Source: Candidatus Equihabitans merdae (GTDB lineage: Bacteria > Bacillota > Clostridia > Lachnospirales > Lachnospiraceae). From it: DNA of 13,156 nucleotides. Below, piece by piece: positions 1 through 6,695 of the stretch. How positions within the stretch are numbered: position 1 is the first letter of the stretch; each line of letters begins with the position of its first letter. The stretch lies in contig JAGHUB010000014.1 in NCBI GenBank assembly GCA_018065025.1, positions 1 to 13,156 on the forward strand. Direction: 5' to 3'. A program made the translations under genes and the position numbers. Below the pieces are notes generated by a model, which was given only the letters and a program-made list of their open reading frames with translations, had not been told where the DNA came from and did no database searches.

Positions 1-20
1 ATTCAAATCCTTGCAACAGT

Positions 21-431
21 TTGGGCGATAAAACATCAAAATCCTCAAAAATATCCAAAGTGAAATTGCAGAAAGTTTACATAACTCAAATACTTGTGAG
101 ATTTTGGCTATATAGTCGAAATACAGGCCAGAAATAGCCCAAATAAGCCTATGAGGTTTACATAACTTCAATGCGTAATTTGCGAATTGGGCTGTGGAAG
201 CATGGAAATACCTGTATATATCCAAAATTTCTTGATTAGTTTACATAACTCAAACTCGACTTTTTATGATTGGGCGGTAGAGACATCAAAATCACTCTAT
301 ATGTCCAAAGGAAAAGACTTAGTTTACATAATTTATACCTGTGCTGCCTTTTTATACGAAAAAAGTTTACATAACTTCAAGTACATGCCATCATAATTGA
401 AGCATCAAAACACAAATGGTTTACATAACTT
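21..431 (+). repeat. Degenerate 83-bp tandem repeats ending in GTTTACATAAC
   Basis: Four long units begin with TTGGGC or a close variant at 21, 104, 187 and 270, exactly 83 bp apart. Inside the units a diverged ACATCAAAATC and then ATATCCAAAG recur, best preserved in units 1 and 4. Each unit ends in GTTTACATAACT(T)CAA, at 75, 156, 239 and 322 (the last truncated to GTTTACATAAT). Two more copies of the end motif follow at closer spacing, at 365 and 419. All copies are in the same orientation. The stretch is AT-rich and has no credible gene. It may begin before the window. Its function is unknown; it could be the repeated end of an insertion sequence (IS21-type ends carry internal repeats) or a protein-binding array. 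Confidence 0.8.
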
Positions 432-439
432 GTATCATA

Positions 440-490
440 CCCTTTCCCAATCCCTAATACAAGCCCTCCACCACTCCTCACCCTCCACCC
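440..490 (-). other. G-tract cluster (possible G-quadruplex) on the minus strand
   Basis: On the + strand CCC runs occur at 440-442, 446-448, 452-454, 464-466, 481-483 and 488-490, in a stretch almost free of G. On the minus strand four of these give GGG runs separated by 9, 3 and 3 nt, close to a G-quadruplex pattern. The tract lies between the 83-bp repeats and the promoter candidate at 497. No gene is seen here, and the rest of 432-672 shows nothing else beyond that promoter and the leader of the next gene. Confidence 0.4.
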
Positions 491-496
491 TCTGCC

Positions 497-524
497 TTGT
501 ATACAGAGGAATTTGGAGTATAAT
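497..524 (+). promoter_or_regulatory. Sigma-A-type promoter candidate for the TPR-like gene
   Basis: A TTGTAT -35 box (497-502) and a perfect TATAAT -10 box (519-524) are separated by 16 bp. Transcription would start near 531 and give a leader of about 140 nt before the ATG at 673. A short inverted repeat TTGATTCATCAA (619-630) lies in the leader; its role is unknown. Confidence 0.5.
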
Positions 525-672
525 AAGTGCAAGCATTTACTAGTCTGAAGGCAATTCAATGCATTTTACTTGATGTCTTCAATATTAGAATCTGATTATT
601 AGTACCAAATCATTAATGTTGATTCATCAATAGATATTTTCAATAAAACAACGTCACGATAAGGAAAACATC

Positions 673-1206
673 ATGAATATAGATTCAGCTAAGGAACATT
701 ATAAAGCGGGGCGCATGGATAAGGCCTTTGATGAGTGTGCTACGCTGCTGGCGGAGGACAGGCATTTGATCGAAGCCTGGGGGCTTATGACCAAGATCAT
801 GATCAGTCGTTGGAATCCGGGGCAGGAGAGCAGGAAAGGTGCCATTATGAAGGGCATCTCCGGTATTGTCAGAAATGCTCAGGATATCACAGAGGTGGAT
901 CGTATCTTAAGTGAAGTTAAGATGACTATCTATGATCGCAAGTTCAGTTATGCCGAGAAGTATTGCCGTCTTCAGAGACATAATCCGGAGCTTGGCAAGC
1001 ATGTAGATGAACTTAAATTTGTTCTGACTCAGTTTGATGATCTTGCCGGCAAAGACCTTCGTTTTGCGACACAATCTCATCGCAGAAGCATCATGCAGAC
1101 AGCAGGCATCGACTTTGATGATTACATCAATCCTTATGACACTATGGTTCGTGAATATGAGGAAGAAACTAATCGTCATATCGATGAATTGTTTGTGAAG
1201 AATTGA
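673..1206 (+). CDS. Unrecognised small TPR-like protein
   Basis: This encodes a 177-residue soluble protein with no signal peptide or membrane segment. Residues about 3-35 resemble one tetratricopeptide-type helical hairpin (AKEHYKAGRMDKAFDEC followed by an alpha-helical partner). The rest is mostly charged helix and ends in an acidic tail. I do not recognise a named family. An AAGGA ribosome binding site lies 7 nt upstream of the ATG, which supports this start. The gene has its own promoter candidate and is separated from the protease gene by 81 nt. A scaffold or protein-interaction role would fit a TPR fold, but that is only inference. Nothing links it to the cobalamin genes downstream. Confidence 0.75.
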   Translation: MNIDSAKEHYKAGRMDKAFDECATLLAEDRHLIEAWGLMTKIMISRWNPGQESRKGAIMKGISGIVRNAQDITEVDRILSEVKMTIYDRKFSYAEKYCRLQRHNPELGKHVDELKFVLTQFDDLAGKDLRFATQSHRRSIMQTAGIDFDDYINPYDTMVREYEEETNRHIDELFVKN

Positions 1207-1233
1207 TAATTTAACGAATTTGGATGCTATACT
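1203..1233 (+). promoter_or_regulatory. Extended -10 promoter candidate for the yugP-like gene
   Basis: TGCTATACT (1225-1233) is an extended -10 element. TTGATA (1203-1208) lies 19 bp upstream of the hexamer, a longer spacing than ideal. The element overlaps the stop codon of the preceding gene, so the protease gene may be transcribed both from here and by readthrough. Confidence 0.4.
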
Positions 1234-1287
1234 TACTTCAGAACTGAGCATTTATGAGAAGCTATAAACCAAGAAAGGACAACTTCT

Positions 1288-2007
1288 ATGTTTACTCTAT
1301 ATTCTTATGATCGCATGATCTCAGGTCTTTCCTATTATACTTGGGAATGGATTCTTCTGATTGGTGCATTTCTTGTCACTGTTATTGCTTCAACAACCAT
1401 GAACTCCACTTTTAAACAGTTCAGCAAGGTGCAGTCAAAGACAGGCGTTACCGGCAGAGAAGCTGCAGCCCGTATCGCTTATCATATTGGTCTTGGCAAC
1501 ATGTTGATCAGTCCCATTGGCGGTAACCTGACAGATCATTATGATCCCAGAAACAAGTCTTTATCACTGTCCCAGTCCACATTCAACAGCACTTCACTGG
1601 CAGCTCTTGCAGTAGCAGCTCATGAGTGCGGACATGCACAGCAGGATGCAGAAGGTTATGGTCCCCTTCGTCTCCGCAGCTCATTAGTACCGGTGACACA
1701 GTTTGCTTCATCCTTCTCATGGATTCTGATCGTTCTGGGTCTTTTCTTATCCATTGGCCCCCTGTGCACACTGGGTGTTGTTTTATTCTCAGCCGTCGTT
1801 CTGTTCCAGCTGGTAACACTGCCGGTTGAGTTCGATGCATCTCGCCGCGGTTTGAGATTTCTGGAAGAAACCGGTTTGATTATGCCGGATGAGAAAGCAG
1901 GCGCTCGTCGCGTTCTGACAGCCGCCGCTATGACATATGTAGCTGCCCTTATGGCATCCATCATGCAGCTGCTGCGTCTCTTCCTGATGACTCGTCGCAG
2001 AGACTAA
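1288..2007 (+). CDS. yugP: YugP-family membrane zinc metallopeptidase
   Basis: The product is a 239-residue protein of the neutral zinc metallopeptidase family typified by Bacillus YugP (Pfam Zn_peptidase_2). The zinc site is visible: HECGH at residues 112-116, matching HExxH with H112, E113 and H116, and a downstream EFDAS motif at 181-185 that supplies the third ligand, as in gluzincins. A membrane helix lies at about 20-38, hydrophobic segments at about 137-180, and a C-terminal helix at about 208-234 ends in Arg-rich MTRRRD. The length is normal for the family. An AAAGGA ribosome binding site is 8 nt upstream of the ATG. The physiological substrate of this family is not firmly established. 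A strong terminator follows directly, so the gene is separate from the cobalamin operon. Confidence 0.93.
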   Translation: MFTLYSYDRMISGLSYYTWEWILLIGAFLVTVIASTTMNSTFKQFSKVQSKTGVTGREAAARIAYHIGLGNMLISPIGGNLTDHYDPRNKSLSLSQSTFNSTSLAALAVAAHECGHAQQDAEGYGPLRLRSSLVPVTQFASSFSWILIVLGLFLSIGPLCTLGVVLFSAVVLFQLVTLPVEFDASRRGLRFLEETGLIMPDEKAGARRVLTAAAMTYVAALMASIMQLLRLFLMTRRRD

Positions 2008-2034
2008 TATAGAAACAGACTTATTATTTCAATG

Positions 2035-2065
2035 TCGGGATCGAATAATCGATCCCGATTTTTTT
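2035..2065 (+). terminator. Intrinsic terminator after the YugP-like gene
   Basis: TCGGGATCGA (2035-2044) pairs perfectly over 10 bp with TCGATCCCGA (2049-2058), with a 4-nt ATAA loop, followed by seven T (2059-2065). It separates the protease gene from the riboswitch-controlled operon. Confidence 0.95.
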
Positions 2066-2175
2066 GCAAAACACTCAATTATTAATCCTTGATAATTCAC
2101 TCCCAAAACCTGCATAAGTATCCACTAAATAATTGTTTGAAATCAACGAATCGTAAAAAGTATTTGCCTCCACAC

Positions 2176-2204
2176 TTGATGGGGTTTTGGGAAAATAGTA
2201 AAAT
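2176..2204 (+). promoter_or_regulatory. Promoter of the cobalamin-regulated operon
   Basis: TTGATG (2176-2181) and TAAAAT (2199-2204) are separated by exactly 17 bp. The predicted start near 2211 is about 17 nt before the first riboswitch helix, as expected for a riboswitch leader. Confidence 0.6.
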
Positions 2205-2227
2205 AATTTCAAATGGAATAAATAGAC

Positions 2228-2464
2228 GATGGTGTTTTCGGGTCTGTATAAAAAACACTGGCAGATCCGGGGATGAGGGAATCCGGTTAGAGTCCGGAAC
2301 GAGTAACGTCGCTGTAAATACATGAGTCTGCATTCGTGGAGTGATCCGGTCATTGAGATGTAGTATGAGTCTTGAGAAGGCGGAATGCAGGCGCAGGCTA
2401 ATAGCCTATAGTGTATAAGTCAGAAGACCTATCATTGAGTGAAGTTTAGATATCGCCGGATGTC
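2228..2464 (+). promoter_or_regulatory. Cobalamin riboswitch 1 (RF00174-type)
   Basis: The conserved core reads GGGAATCCGG at 2277, then AGAGTCCGGAAC, GTCGCTGTAAATAC, the GATCCGGTCATTGAG region, TGAGAAGGCGGAATG (2373-2387) and the B12 box AAGTCAGAAGACC (2417-2429). The outer helix is GATGGT (2228-2233) with ACC-T-ATC (2427-2433), with one bulged T. A further hairpin, GATATC/GATGTC with loop GCCG (2449-2464), may be the regulatory P13 helix. An intrinsic terminator 38 nt downstream indicates transcriptional control: bound adenosyl- or other cobalamin should stop expression of the ECF operon (known behaviour of the family; ligand preference not determinable here). Confidence 0.95.
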
Positions 2465-2501
2465 TGCTTGTTGTACTACTAACTGAATGCGTAAATAACG
2501 T

Positions 2502-2533
2502 TCGCATCGACGATATCGTCGGTGCGATTTTTT
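2502..2533 (+). terminator. Riboswitch-controlled intrinsic terminator
   Basis: TCGCATCGACG (2502-2512) pairs with CGTCGGTGCGA (2517-2527) over 11 bp with one G-T wobble and an ATAT loop, followed by six T (2528-2533). Its position, after the cobalamin aptamer and before ecfT, makes it the expression platform. An upstream ATGCG (2487-2491) can pair with CGCAT (2503-2507) inside the 5' arm, which gives a short possible antiterminator. Confidence 0.9.
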
Positions 2534-2598
2534 ATTTGATTTTTTTAAATTATCGATAGCAAGTTGACAGGTTTTTTGGAGGCTTGCAGACCGCCTGA

Positions 2599-2629
2599 GC
2601 ATCAGCCAATGAAAGCTTGGCGCTGATGC
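2599..2629 (+). other. Stable hairpin in the ecfT leader, without a U-run
   Basis: GCATCAGC (2599-2606) pairs perfectly with GCTGATGC (2622-2629). CAA/TTG extends the stem past a 2-nt bulge (GC, 2620-2621) to a 7-nt loop. No T run follows, so it is not a terminator. A smaller hairpin, AGGC/GCCT, lies just upstream around 2580-2596. It sits between the regulated terminator and the ecfT ribosome binding site and may stabilise or process the mRNA (inference). Confidence 0.5.
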
Positions 2630-2671
2630 AATCGTGATACCGGAAAACAAAGGAAGGAAATCCAAAACATT

Positions 2672-3550
2672 ATGGACCGTGTGGATACATTTTCCACTTA
2701 CAATCCCATATTAAATTTTGCTTACTTCATCGGGGCCATCGGTTTGGGCATGATCTTTATGCATCCCCTCTTTCTGGTGGTGAATCTGGTGGGGGCATTT
2801 GCTTATGCCCTGACACAGGATCCCAAGAAAGTAAAGAAGCTGATGCCTCTTGTAGTCATCATGTTTACCCTGATCACCTTGATCAATCCTTTGCTTAATA
2901 CAAACGGCAAGACAGTGCTTTTCACCTGGCTCCATGGTCGTCCATACACACTGGAGTCCATGTGCTGGGGCATGGTCACCGGCAGCATGTTTGCCGCCAT
3001 TATCATCTGGTTCGCGGCCTACAATCACGTCATGACCAGTGATAAATTCGTTTATCTCTTTGGCAAAGTCGTACCATCCATTTCTCTGGTACTGACCATG
3101 ATTCTTCGTTTGATTCCAAACTTTCAGAAGAAGGCCAATCAGATCATGGCAGCAAGGGCCAGCATTGGCATGACTGAGAAAAATATGGAAAATGTTTCGG
3201 CAGTATTTTCTGCATTGACAGGCTGGGCTCTGGAAGGCGGCATCGTTACAGCCGACAGCATGCGAGCCCGGGGCTATGGCAGCGGCAATCGTACAACATT
3301 TTCTATTTACAGATTTGATAAAAGAGATGTAGCCATGTTGGTGGCTATGTTCGTATTAATAAGTGGATGTGTGGTGTGCGCCTTGATGGGCGGTGCGGAA
3401 GTAACCTTCGTGCCGGACATTCAGACAGCACCCATCACCAATATGGCAACAGCGTTAGGTATCATCTGTTACGGATTATTCCTGTTGATACCTATCGTTC
3501 TAAATACAGTGGAGGCATTAAGATGGCACATTTTGAGATCAAGGATCTGA
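2672..3550 (+). CDS. ecfT: ECF transporter transmembrane component EcfT (first copy)
   Basis: This is a 292-residue integral membrane protein of the EcfT/CbiQ family, the scaffold that couples the ATPases to the substrate-binding S-component. Hydrophobic segments lie at about 13-48, 58-76, 98-118, 219-240 and 258-280. The cytoplasmic coupling helices carry both expected Arg motifs: ARA at 161-163 (in MAARASIG) and ARG at 199-201 (in MRARGYG). The conserved SIYRFDKRD stretch follows at 211-219. The ribosome binding site AGGAAGG (2651-2657) is 14 nt from the ATG, rather far, but no better start is visible. The gene is first behind the cobalamin riboswitch and overlaps the ATPase gene by 28 nt. 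It should act in the membrane with the fused EcfA and an S-component. Confidence 0.92.
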   Translation: MDRVDTFSTYNPILNFAYFIGAIGLGMIFMHPLFLVVNLVGAFAYALTQDPKKVKKLMPLVVIMFTLITLINPLLNTNGKTVLFTWLHGRPYTLESMCWGMVTGSMFAAIIIWFAAYNHVMTSDKFVYLFGKVVPSISLVLTMILRLIPNFQKKANQIMAARASIGMTEKNMENVSAVFSALTGWALEGGIVTADSMRARGYGSGNRTTFSIYRFDKRDVAMLVAMFVLISGCVVCALMGGAEVTFVPDIQTAPITNMATALGIICYGLFLLIPIVLNTVEALRWHILRSRI

Positions 3551-5184
3551 CATTTTCATATCCCACAGCTAAGGATCATCTTGCCCTGGATCACATCAAT
3601 CTGAGCATCGAGAAGGGACAGTACATCACCGTTTGCGGCAAGAGCGGCTGCGGTAAGACAACATTACTTAAGCATCTGAAGAGTGTACTGGCACCACACG
3701 GCAAGACTTCCGGTGAGATTTATTTCGAAGGCAAGCTTCTTAAAGATGTCAGCCTGAGAGAACAGTCTTCCAAGATCGGTTACGTTATGCAGAATCCTGA
3801 CAACCAGGTGGTTACCGACAAGGTTTGGCATGAGCTGGCCTTTGGTCTGGAAAGCCTGGGTATGGATCAGAAGACCATCCGCCTCCGTGTGGCTGAGATG
3901 GCCAGTTATTTCGGCATCCAGTCCTGGTTCCATAAAAATGTCTCAGACCTGTCCGGAGGTCAGAAGCAGCTGCTGAATCTGGCTTCTATCATGGCCATGC
4001 AGCCCACTGTGCTGATTCTGGATGAGCCCACATCTCAGCTGGATCCCATCGCAGCAGCGGACTTCCTTAATACCGTTCGTAAGATCAACCTGGAATTGGG
4101 TACCACCATTATCATCACCGAACATCGTCTGGAAGATGTTTTCCACGCTTCCGATCGCGTGGTGGTAATTGAAGACGGCCGCCTCATTGCTGATGACACA
4201 CCCAAGGCCGTTGGACGTTTCCTCAAGGAAACTAAGTCCGAGATGTTCACAGCTATGCCCTCACCGGTTCAGATTTATTACGGTGTAGACAGTGATCTGG
4301 ATTGCCCCCTTACCGTTCGTGAAGGCCGCTCATGGCTTAGCCAAGAATTCGAAGGTATCACACCTACAGTAACTTCCATCCAGGAAGAGCCCTACATGGA
4401 TGAAGAGATCAAGGATCCTGCTGTAGAAGTTAAGGAAGCCTGGTTCAGATATGAGAAAAACCTGCCCGATGTACTGAAAGGCGTCTCTTTCAAGGTTCCC
4501 CGTCAGTCCATCTTCGCCATCGTAGGCGGTAATGGTAACGGCAAGTCCACAACACTGAAGTCCATCAGCAATATCTGCAAGCCCTATCGTGGTCAGGTTC
4601 TGATCAATGGCAAGCGAGTAGATAAGTATAAAACCTCAGAATTATTCAAGGGAAATGTAGCCATGCTGCCTCAGGATCCTCAGAGCCTCTTCGTTAAGAA
4701 GACGGTGAAAGAGGAGCTGGAGGAAATGAAGGCTACTCCCGAAGAAGTGGAAAATGTTGCCAAGACCTGTGACATTACCCACCTGCTTAAGAGCCATCCC
4801 TATGATCTGTCCGGTGGTGAACAGCAGAGAGCAGCCCTGGCCAAGATCCTGCTGACCAATCCCAAGATCCTCTTGCTGGATGAGCCTACCAAGGGTATTG
4901 ATAACTTCTTCAAGTTACAGTTCGCTCAGATTCTACTTAAGCTGAAAGAGCAGGGCGTCACCGTTATCATGGTTACCCACGACGTAGAATTCTGCGCACG
5001 TTATGCAGATACTGTCAGCATGTTCCTTGATGGCAGCATCATTACCACCAATACACCAAACCGTTTCTTCTCAAGAAACAGCTTCTCTACCACAGCGGCT
5101 AACCGCATGAGCCTCCATCTGTTTGAAAATGCTATTACCAATGAGGATGTGATTGAATTATGCAGACAGAATCTAAACAAGTAA
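3523..5184 (+). CDS. ecfA: Fused ECF ATPase (EcfA1-EcfA2 in one chain)
   Basis: The product is 553 residues with two complete ABC ATPase domains, so one chain supplies both ATP sites that usually come from separate EcfA1 and EcfA2. Domain 1: Walker A GKSGCGKT (39-46), Q-loop Q90, signature LSGGQ (143-147), Walker B LILDEP (164-169), switch H201. Domain 2: Walker A GGNGNGKST (335-343), Q-loop Q384, signature LSGGEQQR (429-436), Walker B LLLDEP (450-455), switch H486. An acidic linker of about 245-300 joins them. All catalytic motifs look intact. The ATG at 3523 was chosen because GGAGG (3511-3515) lies 7 nt upstream and the family N-terminus starts there; the frame is open to 3367, but that part matches no ABC protein. 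It overlaps ecfT upstream and the S-component gene downstream, which suggests translational coupling. Confidence 0.94.
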   Translation: MAHFEIKDLTFSYPTAKDHLALDHINLSIEKGQYITVCGKSGCGKTTLLKHLKSVLAPHGKTSGEIYFEGKLLKDVSLREQSSKIGYVMQNPDNQVVTDKVWHELAFGLESLGMDQKTIRLRVAEMASYFGIQSWFHKNVSDLSGGQKQLLNLASIMAMQPTVLILDEPTSQLDPIAAADFLNTVRKINLELGTTIIITEHRLEDVFHASDRVVVIEDGRLIADDTPKAVGRFLKETKSEMFTAMPSPVQIYYGVDSDLDCPLTVREGRSWLSQEFEGITPTVTSIQEEPYMDEEIKDPAVEVKEAWFRYEKNLPDVLKGVSFKVPRQSIFAIVGGNGNGKSTTLKSISNICKPYRGQVLINGKRVDKYKTSELFKGNVAMLPQDPQSLFVKKTVKEELEEMKATPEEVENVAKTCDITHLLKSHPYDLSGGEQQRAALAKILLTNPKILLLDEPTKGIDNFFKLQFAQILLKLKEQGVTVIMVTHDVEFCARYADTVSMFLDGSIITTNTPNRFFSRNSFSTTAANRMSLHLFENAITNEDVIELCRQNLNK

Positions 5185-5885
5185 CAAAGAAAACCTGGCT
5201 TGGTATCATCATCGCCATCGTCTTAATGGCAGCTACAGTAGCCATTTCCTACAAAATGGGTGATACCAAGTATTACGTAGCATCAGTCCTGTGCATTTTC
5301 TATGCCATGATCCCCTTCGTCATGGGCTTCGAAAACAGAAAGCCCATGCCCAGAGAAATGGTTACCATCGCTGTACTGACAGCTCTGGCCGTCATTTCCC
5401 GTGTTATCTTTATCGCCATTCCCTTCTGCAAACCGGTTATCGGCGTCATCTTTATCGCCGGTATGGGTATGGGAGCCGGCAGCGGTTTCATGGTTGGTGC
5501 CTTGACTGCTATCGTCAGTGACATTATCTGTGGTCAGGGTCCCTGGACTCCCTGGCAGATGCTGGCCTTTGGTCTGGCCGGTTTCATCGGCGGCGTCCTC
5601 TGCCGCAAGGGTCTCATCAAGGGCGACAAGCCCCTTGTTCCCGCCATCATCAGTGGTCTTCTTTGTATCATCGTGGTAGGTCCCATTCTGGATACCTCTA
5701 CCTTGCTGGTTATGAGCAATATGGTTGACACCACCTCCGCCGGTGCTGTCTATCTGTCCGGTCTGCCGGTAAATGCCGTGCTGGGTGCCGCTACATTTGT
5801 CACCGTATTAGTTTTAGCTAAACCCATGCTGGAGAAGCTGGACCGTGTCAAGGTCAAGTACGGTATGATGGAGGAAGAGGAATGA
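5160..5885 (+). CDS. ECF S-component, predicted cobalamin/corrinoid-specific
   Basis: The product is a 241-residue, very hydrophobic protein with about six to seven membrane helices (about 13-31, 39-57, 66-88, 92-120, 131-148, 158-178 and 200-221). This size and topology match ECF substrate-binding components of the ECF_trnsprt type. The conserved loop GQGPWTPWQM (125-134) is typical of several S-component subfamilies, as far as I recall. It overlaps the ATPase gene by 25 nt and the next gene by 4 nt (ATGA). Substrate assignment rests on context: B12 riboswitch control and neighbouring transcobalamin-like proteins make a CbrT- or CblT-like role in cobalamin or corrinoid-precursor uptake most likely. 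Sequence alone cannot separate cobalamin, cobinamide and dimethylbenzimidazole. No cobalt transporter CbiM/CbiN is present here. Confidence 0.85.
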   Translation: MQTESKQVTKKTWLGIIIAIVLMAATVAISYKMGDTKYYVASVLCIFYAMIPFVMGFENRKPMPREMVTIAVLTALAVISRVIFIAIPFCKPVIGVIFIAGMGMGAGSGFMVGALTAIVSDIICGQGPWTPWQMLAFGLAGFIGGVLCRKGLIKGDKPLVPAIISGLLCIIVVGPILDTSTLLVMSNMVDTTSAGAVYLSGLPVNAVLGAATFVTVLVLAKPMLEKLDRVKVKYGMMEEEE

Positions 5886-6640
5886 AGCGGAGTCAGATTT
5901 ATATCTCCTCCATTGCATCGGACGTAAGAGAAAGCGCTAAACGTTCCGGATTCGGTATCGAGATTGCCCATTATTGTGACAGCACTCGTCTGGACGAAGC
6001 TTTGCCGGGACTTAAGGCCGAGGCAGAAGCGGATGCGGTGGGTATTGAAAGACGTACCCTCCATGCCCCATTTATCGAGCTTTTTCCATGTGCCATTGAT
6101 CCCTTGATCCGTCAGGTATCCTGGCAGCGCTACAAGCAGGCAGTGGATCTGGCCCTTGAGCACAAGGCTCACACTGTGATCATCCACGCCGGTCATAACC
6201 CAAAGATTCATTACCCGATTTGGTTCACAGAGCAGTCCGTTCCCTTTTGGAAAGACTTCGCCCGGGAGGTACCGGATGGCATGACTATCTGTCTGGAAAA
6301 TGTTCTGGAGACGGAGCCCTCTTACATGGCGGATATTATTGAAGGGGTAAATGATCCAAAGATTCAGATGTGCCTGGATGTAGGTCATGTCAATGCCTAC
6401 AGTCCTTACACAAATGATGAATGGCTGGAGAGATGTGCTCCTATTATTAAGCACTTCCACATCCACAATAATGATGCTGTTTTGGACAGCCATCAGATGT
6501 TGGCAGAGGGCATTATTCCCATGAAGGAATTGCTTCTGAAAGCTCAGGATATGTGCCCACAGGCTGAATACACCATGGAAGTGCTGGAAGCAGCCTCTTC
6601 AGTTGACTGGATGTTTGAACAGGGTTTGATTCAGGAATAA
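5882..6640 (+). CDS. TIM-barrel protein, xylose isomerase/AP-endonuclease-2 fold
   Basis: The product is a 252-residue soluble protein of the AP endonuclease 2/sugar phosphate isomerase-epimerase superfamily (Pfam AP_endonuc_2). Residues at the usual metal-site positions can be seen: HAPF (H61), IHAGH (H102), CLEN (E139), LDVGH (D166, H169), HFHIHNN (H191-N197), DSH (H204) and MEV (E233). Metal binding and catalysis therefore look intact, probably Mn, Zn or similar. The start is supported by GGAGGAAGAGG immediately upstream and an ATGA overlap with the S-component stop. Its place between an S-component and a second EcfT suggests a job on the imported compound, for example on a corrinoid or nucleotide-loop sugar, but this is inference. 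The superfamily also holds sugar isomerases and DNA repair enzymes; I cannot name the substrate. Confidence 0.85.
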   Translation: MKRSQIYISSIASDVRESAKRSGFGIEIAHYCDSTRLDEALPGLKAEAEADAVGIERRTLHAPFIELFPCAIDPLIRQVSWQRYKQAVDLALEHKAHTVIIHAGHNPKIHYPIWFTEQSVPFWKDFAREVPDGMTICLENVLETEPSYMADIIEGVNDPKIQMCLDVGHVNAYSPYTNDEWLERCAPIIKHFHIHNNDAVLDSHQMLAEGIIPMKELLLKAQDMCPQAEYTMEVLEAASSVDWMFEQGLIQE

Positions 6641-6695
6641 TCAGAAGTGACGCAGTCCCTGATCATAGATTGGGGCATGCGATAAAGAAGAAACT

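Noticed and set aside
187..396. Open frame of 69 codons on the + strand inside the repeats
   Set aside because: It spans the 83-bp repeats, its repeated peptide pieces simply reflect the DNA repeats, and it has no good ribosome binding site.
2564..2592. TTGACA (2564-2569) as a second promoter before ecfT
   Set aside because: The -35 match is perfect, but at 17 bp spacing the -10 position reads CAGACC, so no promoter is supported.
3367..3522. N-terminal extension of the fused ATPase frame
   Set aside because: The stretch overlaps ecfT coding sequence, does not resemble an ABC protein, and a good ribosome binding site supports the ATG at 3523.
5750..6493. Long minus-strand open frame of 247 codons
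   Set aside because: It is antisense to the S-component and TIM-barrel genes, both of which have clear family motifs on the + strand.
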